Translations under genes and position numbers: made by a program | Shown here: positions 7,321 through 15,211 of the stretch, one piece after another | Layout of the letters: each line of letters starts with the position of its first letter | How positions within the stretch are numbered: position 1 is the first letter of the stretch | Assembly: GCA_964625175.1 (NCBI GenBank) | Contig: CAZVAO010000023.1 | Location: forward strand, 1 to 23,525 | Source of the DNA: CAZVAO01 sp964625175 | GTDB lineage: Bacteria; Bacillota; UBA994; PWPR01 | DNA length: 23,525 nt | Direction: 5' to 3' | Notes under the pieces: model-generated | Seen by the model: the letters and a program-made list of their open reading frames with translations, nothing else | Database searches by the model: none | Told to the model about the DNA's origin: nothing

Positions 7321-8360
7321 CACTTCACCTCTATTCTTGCTGTTCTGCGGCGCAATTGCCCACACGCTGCATCAATATCATCACCCAATTGACGCCGAAT
7401 TGTAACGGAAATACCTGCCTTATTGAGAATCGTGGCAAACGCTTGAACTTGATTATTCTGGGACATTTCCCATTCTAGAAAATCAACTTTATTGTAGGGA
7501 ATTAGATTCACATGCGCATTCTCTTTACTTAATAATTGGGCCAAAAGTTTGGCCTGATGAGGAGAATCGTTGACATCCTTAATCAAAATATATTCAAATG
7601 AGATGCGCCGATCGGTCATTTTAAAATAATAGCGACAAGCTAAAACCACGTCTGCTAAAGGATATTTTTCAGCGATTGGCATCAGTTTTTGGCGCAACGT
7701 GTCATCCGGGGCATGTAAAGACAAGGCAAGCGTCACCGGCAGTTTTTCAGCGGCTAGACGACGGATCTGGGGAACTAAACCACAAGTAGAGACCGTTACA
7801 TGCCGTAAACTAATCCCTAGCCCCCAATCTGGATCATTGAGCAACCGCAGAAACTGAATTAGATTTTGATAATTATGGAGGGGTTCCCCCATACCCATCA
7901 CGACCACACGACCGATACGCGCATTGACTATTTGCTCAGCTAAGAGGACTTGCGCAATCATTTCAGTAGCGGTACAGTTGCGGACAAGTCCGCCTTGGGC
8001 AGATGCGCAGAATGCACACCCCATCGCACATCCGATTTGGCTCGAAACACAAACGCTGTAGCCATAATCATATTTAAGAACCACCACTTCAATCATCTCT
8101 TCATCACAGGTTAAAGCCGTAAATTTATAAGTCTGATCTTCAGCAGAATATTGAATTTGATCGATACGCAAGGGATAGGCCTGATGATTTAGAGCAAGCT
8201 TTTGGCGAAGATTTTTCGAGAGGTTTGTCATTTGATGAACATCGGAAGTATGCTTGGTAATCAGCCATTCTCTCAGTTGTTTTGCGCGAAAAGCGGGTTC
8301 TCCATAATGATGCATCAGTTGTTGCATTGCCTTTAAATCTAATTCAAGTAGCACCGCCAT
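7320..8360 (-). CDS. rlmN: Dual-specificity 23S rRNA / tRNA adenine-C2 methyltransferase RlmN
   Basis: A radical-SAM enzyme that makes 2-methyladenosine at A2503 of 23S rRNA, and at A37 of some tRNAs in E. coli. The 346-residue protein carries the radical-SAM cluster motif CAMGCAFC (Cys111, Cys115, Cys118), GMGEP (156-160), SLHAP (214-218) and the methyl-carrying cysteine in AACGQL (Cys333). The chosen start is the ATG at 8358-8360 (MAVLLELDLK): GGAGG lies 7 bases upstream, whereas the longer opening at 8390 has no such site. It follows rsmB by 31 bases and its stop overlaps the prpC start. No key residue is missing. Confidence 0.96.
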   Translation of the reverse strand: MAVLLELDLKAMQQLMHHYGEPAFRAKQLREWLITKHTSDVHQMTNLSKNLRQKLALNHQAYPLRIDQIQYSAEDQTYKFTALTCDEEMIEVVVLKYDYGYSVCVSSQIGCAMGCAFCASAQGGLVRNCTATEMIAQVLLAEQIVNARIGRVVVMGMGEPLHNYQNLIQFLRLLNDPDWGLGISLRHVTVSTCGLVPQIRRLAAEKLPVTLALSLHAPDDTLRQKLMPIAEKYPLADVVLACRYYFKMTDRRISFEYILIKDVNDSPHQAKLLAQLLSKENAHVNLIPYNKVDFLEWEMSQNNQVQAFATILNKAGISVTIRRQLGDDIDAACGQLRRRTARIEVK

Positions 8361-8391
8361 GATCATTCCTCCATAAGATTGATTCAGCAAA

Positions 8392-9738
8392 TCAATTCTC
8401 TGTCTTTGCCAAAACCGCTATATAAAACCCTTCGGTACCATAGAGATGGGGCAATAACTGCTGTTCACTCAGAATTTTCCAACGTTTTTGGCTACTAACA
8501 ATCGCCTGCGTTTCTGCAAATTCATTCGAACAGGTACAATAGACCAATTTACCATCGGGCTTTAGTAGCTGATAAGCATTTGCCAGCAATTTGTGCTGAA
8601 TCGTTGCAATTTCTAGGATATCCTCAGGTTGACGATACCAGCGAATCTCAGGCTTGCTGCGGATCGTTCCTAAACCGGAACAAGGTGCAGCTAACATTAT
8701 GCGATCAAATAGACCCACAGGGGCAACTGATAAATGTGTGGCATCTCCAAGGACTGGGGTTACATTAGTGACACCTAAACGTTGACACGTCTCATTCAAC
8801 AAATTCATACGATGTTCATGGAGTTCTACTGCAACAATTTCATCGGTAAGATCTAAGTGTTCGCTAATGAGGGCTGTCTTGCCACCCGGGGCGCTACACA
8901 GATCTAAAATGCGCAGCCCTGGCATTAAATCTAAGCTGTAAACAGCTGCCATAGCACCCTCATCTTGTAGGGTGATTTTTCCGGATTGAAACAGCGTGTG
9001 GTTGGCCATATTCCCAGAAGCGACTTTCAGAGCTTGCTCTGGGAAGAGTCTACCCGCCTGACTGACAATCCCCTCTGCTTCTAAAACCGTTTTGACTTCG
9101 AGTAAATTTGACTTAAGGCGATTAACACGTATTGTTTGCTCTAATACTTGATTATTAGCGGCAGCCATAGCTTCAACTATCACAAGATCCCATCTAGCTG
9201 CCCATGCCTGGATGAGCCACAAGGGATGAGAATACTTAATAGCAAGATATTCTATTTGATTTTCCGATTNNNNNNNNNNCGCCGGAGACCCCCGCCAATT
9301 GGCCCCGCGCAGACGCCCCGATATAGTCGTAATCGGGCTTTGCGCGAGATCAATTTTGGCCCCTTTGCGACAGACCGCATTGACCAAACCAGCTAAACGA
9401 CCCAATTTATGGTGCTTGCACTGGACAACCGCTTCATTGACAATGGCATGATTCGGGATGCGTTCCATAAAGAAGAACTGATAAAAAGCCAGTCGCAAAA
9501 TAAGGTGTACAATCGGATTTAGTTTGGTAATTTCCTGATGGAGAAATCGCTGGATATGGTAATCCAAAAAGGTTTGATTTTGCAAAACCCCGTAAATTAA
9601 ATGATAAGTCAATGCTTTATCAGCATCATTTAACGCATTAAAGTCTTGATGATGTTTCAACGTTAAGTTAACGAAAATGTGACGTCGTTGCGATTGTAAC
9701 AATATATCTAACGCGACATCACGTGCTGAAACAGCCAT
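8392..9738 (-). CDS. rsmB: 16S rRNA (cytosine-967-C5)-methyltransferase RsmB, interrupted by a run of Ns and with an altered motif IV
   Basis: RsmB makes m5C967 of 16S rRNA using SAM. An N-terminal NusB-like domain (about 1-125, ending LAGLVNAVCRKG) and a C-terminal Rossmann methyltransferase (about 180-448) with LDLCSAPGGKT (278-288) and the nucleophile motif YCTCS (Cys403) are clear. Two oddities stand out. Ten Ns at 9270-9279 fall in the linker, and the adjoining bases 9280-9320 are about 80% GC and translate to GRLRGANWRGSPA-like sequence that does not resemble the family; the linker seems too long. The normally invariant Asp of the motif IV DAPC box is Ala (LAAPCSG, codon GCT, one base from GAT). 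The frame stays open across the Ns, though this depends on the true gap length. The start at 9738 overlaps the yugP stop (TAATG). It may be a working gene with an assembly fault, or a decaying one. Confidence 0.85.
   Translation of the reverse strand: MAVSARDVALDILLQSQRRHIFVNLTLKHHQDFNALNDADKALTYHLIYGVLQNQTFLDYHIQRFLHQEITKLNPIVHLILRLAFYQFFFMERIPNHAIVNEAVVQCKHHKLGRLAGLVNAVCRKGAKIDLAQSPITTISGRLRGANWRGSPAXXXXSENQIEYLAIKYSHPLWLIQAWAARWDLVIVEAMAAANNQVLEQTIRVNRLKSNLLEVKTVLEAEGIVSQAGRLFPEQALKVASGNMANHTLFQSGKITLQDEGAMAAVYSLDLMPGLRILDLCSAPGGKTALISEHLDLTDEIVAVELHEHRMNLLNETCQRLGVTNVTPVLGDATHLSVAPVGLFDRIMLAAPCSGLGTIRSKPEIRWYRQPEDILEIATIQHKLLANAYQLLKPDGKLVYCTCSNEFAETQAIVSSQKRWKILSEQQLLPHLYGTEGFYIAVLAKTEN
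9270..9279. other. Run of ten unknown bases (assembly gap) inside rsmB
   Basis: Ten consecutive Ns, probably a placeholder for a scaffold join of unknown true length. The right flank (9280-9320) is far richer in GC than anything else in the window and contains the palindrome gccaattggc (9294-9303). The left flank (9240-9269) is ordinary AT-rich coding sequence. Confidence 0.95.
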
Positions 9739-10412
9739 TATCTTCGGCTACCTCGTAAGAATAGCAATCTTACCAATTGCATAAGCGCCATTAAAGCGGA
9801 TGCGACATAAGTTAAGGCGGCCGCGTTTAATACTTCTTTCACGCCCAAAGCTTCATCTGGCAACACCAGGTTTTCGCTTTGTAAAACGGCTACTGCTCGG
9901 CTGCTCGCATTGAACTCAACCGGAAGCGTAATCAAATGAAAAATAACAACGCCTGCAAAAAGGGCTATGCCAATATCTATCATAATACCACTATTCATGA
10001 AAAAGCCGATGACAAAGAGTGGCATCGCCGCAGTTGAGCTAAATGATACAACGGGCACAATCGCATTGCGCAATTTAATGGCAGAATAACCTTCATGATA
10101 CTGCATAACATGACCAATTTCATGAGCCGCAATGCCAAACGCCGCTACCGAGCTGCCGTTATACACACCCGCTGACAACCGAACAACATTCTTCCGTGGA
10201 TCATAATGGTCTGTTAATTGACCTTCTGTCATTTCGACTTGAACATCGGAGATACCTGCACCTCGCAAAATACGCTGTGCAACTTCATACCCAGTTAAAT
10301 GAGAGCGGGTTGTGACCTTTTGGTATTTCGCATAAGCAGAACTCACTTTATTCTGAGCATACATTGAAAGAATCAATACGGGCAATATAAATATTAAATA
10401 GGAACTAAACAT
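9738..10412 (-). CDS. YugP-type neutral zinc metallopeptidase, membrane-bound
   Basis: A 224-residue integral membrane zinc peptidase of the YugP (Peptidase_M, DUF) family; substrates are unknown. An N-terminal membrane segment covers about residues 3-19. The catalytic helix AAHEIGHVMQY gives the HExxH motif (97-101), and LPVEFNASSRA (about 163-173) supplies the probable third metal ligand. Further membrane segments lie at about 115-137, 142-164 and 196-215. The ATG at 10410-10412 is preceded by a near-perfect GGAGGTG 6 bases away, which overrules the longer opening at 10445. It overlaps the end of fmt by 8 bases and shares TAATG with rsmB. The gene is inserted between fmt and rsmB, an arrangement I recall from clostridia and not from B. 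subtilis. Confidence 0.9.
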   Translation of the reverse strand: MFSSYLIFILPVLILSMYAQNKVSSAYAKYQKVTTRSHLTGYEVAQRILRGAGISDVQVEMTEGQLTDHYDPRKNVVRLSAGVYNGSSVAAFGIAAHEIGHVMQYHEGYSAIKLRNAIVPVVSFSSTAAMPLFVIGFFMNSGIMIDIGIALFAGVVIFHLITLPVEFNASSRAVAVLQSENLVLPDEALGVKEVLNAAALTYVASALMALMQLVRLLFLRGSRR

Positions 10413-11355
10413 GCTTTTCACCTCCAAGTAATTGGAACTTTTCACCTACACTACAACGATATCCGCGACAAAAATCGGCTCCAGACATCCATTTCTTGCC
10501 TGCTGGTTTAAGCGATAATAATAATAGACGACCTTGACCACATTGAATGACTGGCCCTTCATCTGTGATTTTAACAATTTCACCGGTCTCAACCGTAGCC
10601 TTTTCAGCCCTATCTAAGACCTTACTCTCAGACAGCTGAATCAGCTGACCACGAAAAGAACTCAAGGCAATTGGCCACGGATTTAATCCTCTGATTTGAT
10701 TATAGACTTCCCCTGCCGCGTTCGACCAATCAATCACCCGATCCTCTTTTTTGATAATTGGAGCAAAGGTTGCTGACGCGTGATCCTGCGGAATGGGCTC
10801 TAGGTGAGGGAATTCTGCAAGTGTTTGGATGAGTAAATCGGCGCCTAGTGTGGCGAGGGCATCGTGAATCTTTTCTACGGTATCCCCTTCACCAATAGGG
10901 ATGCGCTTCTGCAGATAGATGGCGCCGCTATCGAGTTTGCGCTCAACACGCATAATCGTAACACCCGTTTCCGAATCACCATTCATAATAGATCGATGAA
11001 TCGGGGCGCCTCCGCGAAGCTGAGGTAATAATGAGGCGTGGACATTTAAAACACCATATCGTCCAAGTTTAAGTAATCGTTGACGCAAAATTTGCCCGTA
11101 GGCAACAACAATAATCACATCGGGATCTAAAGCAATCAGCGAATCTACAAAGGCGACATCATTGACATTCTCAGGCTGTAAAACCGCTAAATCATGCTCT
11201 AAAGCGAATTTCTTGACGGGTGAATAACTGACCCTACGTCCTCTTCCCTGCGCCTTGTCAGGCTGGGTCACAACTGCAACCACGTCGTGCTTCTCGCTGA
11301 GTGCCGCTAAACAGGGAATAGCAAAATCCGGAGTGCCCATAAAAATAACACGCAT
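10405..11355 (-). CDS. fmt: Methionyl-tRNA formyltransferase
   Basis: Fmt formylates Met on initiator tRNA using 10-formyl-tetrahydrofolate, so that translation starts with fMet. The protein is 316 residues, the usual length. The formyltransferase N-domain has MRVIFMGTPDFAIPCL, QPDKAQGRGRR, the catalytic block LNVHASLLPQLRGGAPIH (Asn104, His106) and KLDSGAIY (Asp142). The C-terminal OB-like tRNA-binding domain begins near NQIRGLNPWP, the family's hallmark of that domain. The ATG at 11353-11355 overlaps the def stop as TAATG, so the two genes that add and remove the formyl group are translationally coupled. Confidence 0.97.
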   Translation of the reverse strand: MRVIFMGTPDFAIPCLAALSEKHDVVAVVTQPDKAQGRGRRVSYSPVKKFALEHDLAVLQPENVNDVAFVDSLIALDPDVIIVVAYGQILRQRLLKLGRYGVLNVHASLLPQLRGGAPIHRSIMNGDSETGVTIMRVERKLDSGAIYLQKRIPIGEGDTVEKIHDALATLGADLLIQTLAEFPHLEPIPQDHASATFAPIIKKEDRVIDWSNAAGEVYNQIRGLNPWPIALSSFRGQLIQLSESKVLDRAEKATVETGEIVKITDEGPVIQCGQGRLLLLSLKPAGKKWMSGADFCRGYRCSVGEKFQLLGGEKHV

Positions 11356-11867
11356 TATACTAGCACCTCAACTTGCGCTTCTTCATCGTCTTCATCTTCA
11401 TCGTCTGGCGTATTCTCAAACACCTCGCTAGCGATATCAGTAAATAGAATCCCATTAAGATGATCAATCTCATGTTGTAAAACGCGAGCAAAGAAACCCT
11501 CTGCTTCAATTATGACTTTTTCACCTGAAGGATTCAGTGCCTCAACCGTTATAGTCTCAGCCCTTTTCACTTTTCCAACATAATCAGGCACACTAAGACA
11601 CCCTTCAAAGCCCTCGTCTTCTCCTTCTTGTGCGATCATCGTTGGATTAATTAATTTATACAGCTTCATGTGGACATCATCCAAAGCTAAGATCACTCTC
11701 TTACTTATACCCACTTGAGGCGCTGCTAAACCCGCACCTCGCTCAAAAACCATCGTTTCTTCCATATCAGTCAGTAATTTATCCAGCCAAGCACCTCTTT
11801 TTTTAACTGGATTCGCCAGCTTATGCAACACTGGGTCACTGTCTTTTCTAATCGCTCTTAATGCCAT
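11355..11867 (-). CDS. def: Peptide deformylase, with acidic C-terminal tail
   Basis: Def removes the formyl group from nascent proteins at the ribosome, with a bound Fe(II) or similar metal. All three motifs are present in the 170-residue protein: GAGLAAPQ (44-51), EGCLS (88-92, Cys90 metal ligand) and QHEIDHLNG (His132, Glu133, His136). The length and the EGCLSVP form point to the shorter type I-like group. After the catalytic helix the protein ends in a strongly acidic tail of about 15 residues (PDDEDEDDEE at 155-164), unusual but seen sporadically in Bacillota. A GGGAG about 10 bases before the ATG at 11865-11867 serves as ribosome site. A 70-base spacer separates it from priA. Confidence 0.96.
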   Translation of the reverse strand: MALRAIRKDSDPVLHKLANPVKKRGAWLDKLLTDMEETMVFERGAGLAAPQVGISKRVILALDDVHMKLYKLINPTMIAQEGEDEGFEGCLSVPDYVGKVKRAETITVEALNPSGEKVIIEAEGFFARVLQHEIDHLNGILFTDIASEVFENTPDDEDEDDEEAQVEVLV

Positions 11868-11891
11868 ATCTCCATCTCTCCCTACTTAAAC

Positions 11892-11938
11892 GATCTAGTA
11901 AGCACTCTATTGGGTTCTGAAAATAGGTGTGCTCGATC
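11892..11938 (-). other. Imperfect hairpin in the priA-def spacer
   Basis: On the minus strand three short helices stack: GATC with GATC, GAGCAC with GTGCTT, and CTATT with AATAG, with small internal loops and a 10-base apical loop. No T run follows, so it is unlikely to be a terminator. It could be a processing or stability element between priA and def. Confidence 0.3.
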
Positions 11939-14169
11939 TAAAACATATCCTCTGGATCCACATCAATGCTAATCCGTAAAGGTTTCTCTAAAGTATTGCT
12001 GCGTTGACGAAGGTCCATCACAATATTCTTAATGAGCCGTAAGACGGACCTCTCACCATTGTATTTTAACACTAAATGCCAGCGATATAAATGTTTAATT
12101 TTGGTGATCGCAGCGGGTGATGGGTTCAATTGAATCACCTCTTGATGATCAGCGAGCTGATGCGCGATAAATTGAACACCGCGGCGTGCAATTCGTTCTT
12201 CAGAGTGGGAGCAAACGATGCGAATCAAAGACATAAACGGCGGATAGCCAACCCTTTGTCGATATAGAATTTCTCGCTGATAAAAGGACTGGTAATCATG
12301 ATGACAGGCATCCAGAATACTGGGGTGACTTGGCGTATAGGTTTGGATAATCACTTCCCCAGGATCTATGCCACGTCCCGAACGGCCGGCAACCTGTGTC
12401 AGTAGTTGAAAGGTGCGTTCATCCGCACGATAATCTGGTAAATTAAGTGTGATATCTGCATTGATAACCCCAACTAAAACGACCTCGGGGATATCCAATC
12501 CTTTTGCAATCATTTGGGTGCCCAAAAGAATCCCGCGCTCAGCGTCCTTAAAGCGCTTCAATAGGTGGAAGTGGGCATTTTTCAGTTTGGTGCTATCGCT
12601 GTCCATGCGAATAATAGGGATAGCAGGAAGCAGTTCTTGCAATAACTGCTCGATTTTTTGCGTTCCACTGCCGACCGGACGATAATTAGAGCCATTGCAG
12701 TTTGGACAACGATACTCCAATGGTAAAACGGTATCACAATAGTGGCACTTTAAGGTATTGTCCGATGCATGGTAGGTCAAAGTGACTTCACACTGTGGGC
12801 ATTTAGTCGCATGTCCACAATCGCGGCATATTACTAAGTTGGCATAGCCACGCCTATTGAGTAAGATGATGCCCTTCCCCCTGTGTTCAACGATATGGTG
12901 GTGTAAGGCACGCTGCAAGCTAAGCGAGAGTAGACTGTAGTTATTATTCTTGAGTTCTAGGCGCATATCCACTATTTTAACGGGTGGCAAAGGATGTGGC
13001 GTAATCCGCTTAGGTAAGGTCAGTAAGAGGGCTTCCCCTTGTATTGCTTCATAATAGCTGGTTACAGATGGCGTAGCAGAGCCGCTAACGACAATAGCCT
13101 GGTGGGCTTGAGCACGCCATCTCGCGATTAATCGGGCATCATAGCGTAGATTATCTTGCTGCTTAAAGGTTGATTCATGCTCTTCGTCGATAATAATTAT
13201 ACCAATTTTTGCCAAAGGGGCGAATATGGCACTGCGTGCTCCGACAACCACTCGCACCTCGCCTTTCACCACTCTACGCCATTCATCATAGCGCTCCCCA
13301 GCCGAAAGGGAACTATGTAAGACCGCAATCGTATTGCCAAACCGAGCGGTTAAACGCGAGATGGTCTGAGAGGTAAGGGTGATTTCAGGCACGAGCATGA
13401 TGGCATCACGTTTTTGACTTAAAGCATATTCGATTGAACTAATATAGACTTCTGTTTTACCGCTCCCAGTAACACCATGTAACAAGACATTGGCTGCAGT
13501 GCGCTCATTTAACAAACCTGTGATCCGATCGACAGCCAACTGTTGTGCTGCATTTAGAATGAGATGATTCGGCTTGTCTTGGTGATCGTGAGTGGTCGGT
13601 CGTCTTAATACTTCCTGAGATTCGATGGTAATTAGTCCTTTTTTGCTTAATGCTTGAAGCGTGGTGCTCGTAATGTTACCCACTATCCTCTGAACCTCTG
13701 TAAGTTTCATTCTGCCCTTAGCCGCTAACAATTCGAGCACGGCCAACTGTCGATGCGCTCGTTTAACGATAGGCCATGGTTGCTGTCGCCCGAGGGCCGT
13801 TAATTGCACCCACTTTTGATGTTTAATTTGCACTTGGCGCCTTAAACCCCGTAAGCCACCTGGTACAATTGTATCAAGGGCTTGGGCTAGTGGCGCAATG
13901 TAGTAATTTGCCATTTGAGAAGCTAAGGCTATCAAATCAGGTTGCAAGAGTACTTCGCCATCATGGAGTACCCTAATTAAATAACGTAATCGATGGTCTG
14001 CAACCGTGCTCTGGGGTTTAATTCCCACCACAAACCCTGTTATTTGACGCCTTTGAAACGGAATTAAAACTTCTACACCGAGCTCTACAACAGCAGTAGC
14101 TGGGATCTTGTAGTCAAAAACACGATCAACATCGCTATGGATAATATCAACAATGACTTCTGCAATCAC
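11938..14169 (-). CDS. priA: Primosomal protein N' (replication restart helicase PriA)
   Basis: PriA recognises stalled or collapsed forks and reloads the replicative helicase. The product is 743 residues. The N-terminal 3'-DNA-binding domain begins VIAEVIVDIIHSDVDRVFDY. The helicase core has Walker A GVTGSGKT (232-239), DEEH (328-331), SGSATPS and QVAGRSGRG. Between them lies the double zinc module with eight cysteines (448, 451, 457, 460, 475, 478, 488, 491). I choose the GTG at 14167-14169: GGGGGAGG at 14174-14184 lies 8 bases upstream, and family members begin at this point. The ATG six codons earlier (14187) would place the ribosome site inside the gene. coaBC, often just before priA, is absent. 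Confidence 0.95.
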   Translation of the reverse strand: MIAEVIVDIIHSDVDRVFDYKIPATAVVELGVEVLIPFQRRQITGFVVGIKPQSTVADHRLRYLIRVLHDGEVLLQPDLIALASQMANYYIAPLAQALDTIVPGGLRGLRRQVQIKHQKWVQLTALGRQQPWPIVKRAHRQLAVLELLAAKGRMKLTEVQRIVGNITSTTLQALSKKGLITIESQEVLRRPTTHDHQDKPNHLILNAAQQLAVDRITGLLNERTAANVLLHGVTGSGKTEVYISSIEYALSQKRDAIMLVPEITLTSQTISRLTARFGNTIAVLHSSLSAGERYDEWRRVVKGEVRVVVGARSAIFAPLAKIGIIIIDEEHESTFKQQDNLRYDARLIARWRAQAHQAIVVSGSATPSVTSYYEAIQGEALLLTLPKRITPHPLPPVKIVDMRLELKNNNYSLLSLSLQRALHHHIVEHRGKGIILLNRRGYANLVICRDCGHATKCPQCEVTLTYHASDNTLKCHYCDTVLPLEYRCPNCNGSNYRPVGSGTQKIEQLLQELLPAIPIIRMDSDSTKLKNAHFHLLKRFKDAERGILLGTQMIAKGLDIPEVVLVGVINADITLNLPDYRADERTFQLLTQVAGRSGRGIDPGEVIIQTYTPSHPSILDACHHDYQSFYQREILYRQRVGYPPFMSLIRIVCSHSEERIARRGVQFIAHQLADHQEVIQLNPSPAAITKIKHLYRWHLVLKYNGERSVLRLIKNIVMDLRQRSNTLEKPLRISIDVDPEDMF

Positions 14170-14219
14170 CTGATTCACCTCCCCCATCTCAATTCAAATA
14201 CGATAAACGATATAGCAAA

Positions 14220-14239
14220 GGCATGACAACAGTCATGCC
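14220..14239 (-). terminator. Hairpin between rpoZ and priA (weak terminator or processing site)
   Basis: A perfect 8-base-pair stem, ggcatgac (14220-14227) with gtcatgcc (14232-14239), has a 4-base loop. On the minus strand it is followed only by TTTGC, so termination would be weak and partial. It lies 33 bases after the rpoZ stop in the only sizeable spacer between yicC and priA, and could reduce expression of the downstream genes. Confidence 0.45.
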
Positions 14240-14272
14240 GATTTATATCTCAGTAATCTAAACGCTTTCCAT

Positions 14273-14614
14273 TTATACGGTTTCTACGATTGGCGGATCT
14301 ATAAGATCAGCGTGATCCAAACTAACATTCTGTTCCTCAAGCAAATGAAGTTCATCACTATTCTCACTAGCTAACCCTTCATCAACCTCTTCAGGGATAA
14401 TGAAATCATAAGTTAATTTATCCGATGCAATTTCGTCTAAGGCAATTGAAATCTCTTTTAACTCACCGGTACTAAAGCCACCTAATTTATCCTCACTTTT
14501 TTGAACTAAGACTTCTTCGCGAATTTGACGACCACGTTGGGAAGCAGCGATAACTAATGTGTATTTACTGTCTACTTTTTTTAATAGTGTATCGATTGAT
14601 GGCTTAATTAACAA
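14273..14614 (-). CDS. rpoZ: DNA-directed RNA polymerase subunit omega
   Basis: Omega binds the beta' subunit and helps assemble RNA polymerase. The N-terminal 65 residues match the family: MLIKPSIDTLLKKVDSKYTL, then VIAASQRGRQI (usually AAKRARQ), and EISIALDEIASDKLTY near the end of the fold. The 113-residue protein continues in an acidic tail of about 45 residues (PEEVDEGLASENSDELHLLE), longer than typical omega. The start codon is TTG (14612-14614) with AGGAGG 9 bases upstream; no ATG or GTG would fit the conserved N-terminus. It overlaps the end of gmk by 7 bases. gmk-rpoZ is a standard pair. Confidence 0.92.
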   Translation of the reverse strand: MLIKPSIDTLLKKVDSKYTLVIAASQRGRQIREEVLVQKSEDKLGGFSTGELKEISIALDEIASDKLTYDFIIPEEVDEGLASENSDELHLLEEQNVSLDHADLIDPPIVETV

Positions 14615-15204
14615 TTTTGTTGACCTCCTGGATTTTGACTGTATTTTTCTTTAGCAGTGATAATTGCATTCAATACTGCCTGATAGGTATCCTCTACTAC
14701 TTCGTTCATTATAACATAATCGAACTTATCAATCATTGTCATTTCCCAAGCAGTGGTTTTTTGCCTTCGTGCAATCTGCGCTTCGGTTTCCGTGCCACGA
14801 TCACGCAAACGCCGTTCCAGCTCTCGTAAATTAGGCGCGGTTAGAAAAATCAAAATGGCATTTGGGAAATTGCTTTTAACCTGCAAAGCCCCTTGCACAT
14901 CGATCTCGAGTAAAACATCATACCCAGCTGCAAGCATTTCCTGAACCGGTACCAAAGGTGTCCCATAGTAGGTATCATGGACAACTGCCCATTCTAAAAG
15001 TTGACCCGTTGCGATTAAGGATTCAAATTCTGCTGGATCAACAAAATAATACTCTTTGCCATCTGTTTCATTGATGCGAGGTGCACGAGTAGTCGCAGAT
15101 ATTGACATTTTCAAATTGGGATTACGCTTTAGTAGCAAGCTATTTATTGTACCTTTCCCAACACCAGATGGACCACAAACTGCAATTAAAAATCCTTCGT
15201 TCAT
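14608..15204 (-). CDS. gmk: Guanylate kinase
   Basis: Gmk converts GMP and ATP to GDP and ADP. The 198-residue protein has the P-loop GPSGVGKG (11-18), the GMP-binding ISATTRAPR (35-43), the DGKEYYFV segment (48-55), EWAVVHDTYYGTP (71-83), LLEIDVQGA (98-106) and IFLTAPNLRELERRL. The lid region reads RRQKTTAWEM, where RLxxAxxE is more usual, a mild deviation. The ATG at 15202-15204 has AGGTG 4 bases upstream; an opening at 15249 lies inside yicC and is not used. It begins 7 bases after yicC. The remA gene commonly found between yicC and gmk in Bacillota is missing. Confidence 0.95.
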   Translation of the reverse strand: MNEGFLIAVCGPSGVGKGTINSLLLKRNPNLKMSISATTRAPRINETDGKEYYFVDPAEFESLIATGQLLEWAVVHDTYYGTPLVPVQEMLAAGYDVLLEIDVQGALQVKSNFPNAILIFLTAPNLRELERRLRDRGTETEAQIARRQKTTAWEMTMIDKFDYVIMNEVVEDTYQAVLNAIITAKEKYSQNPGGQQNC

Positions 15205-15211
15205 GCTGCAC

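Noticed and set aside
9148..9396. Plus-strand open frame across the Ns
   Set aside because: It lies antisense to rsmB, depends on unknown bases, has no ribosome site and no recognisable product.
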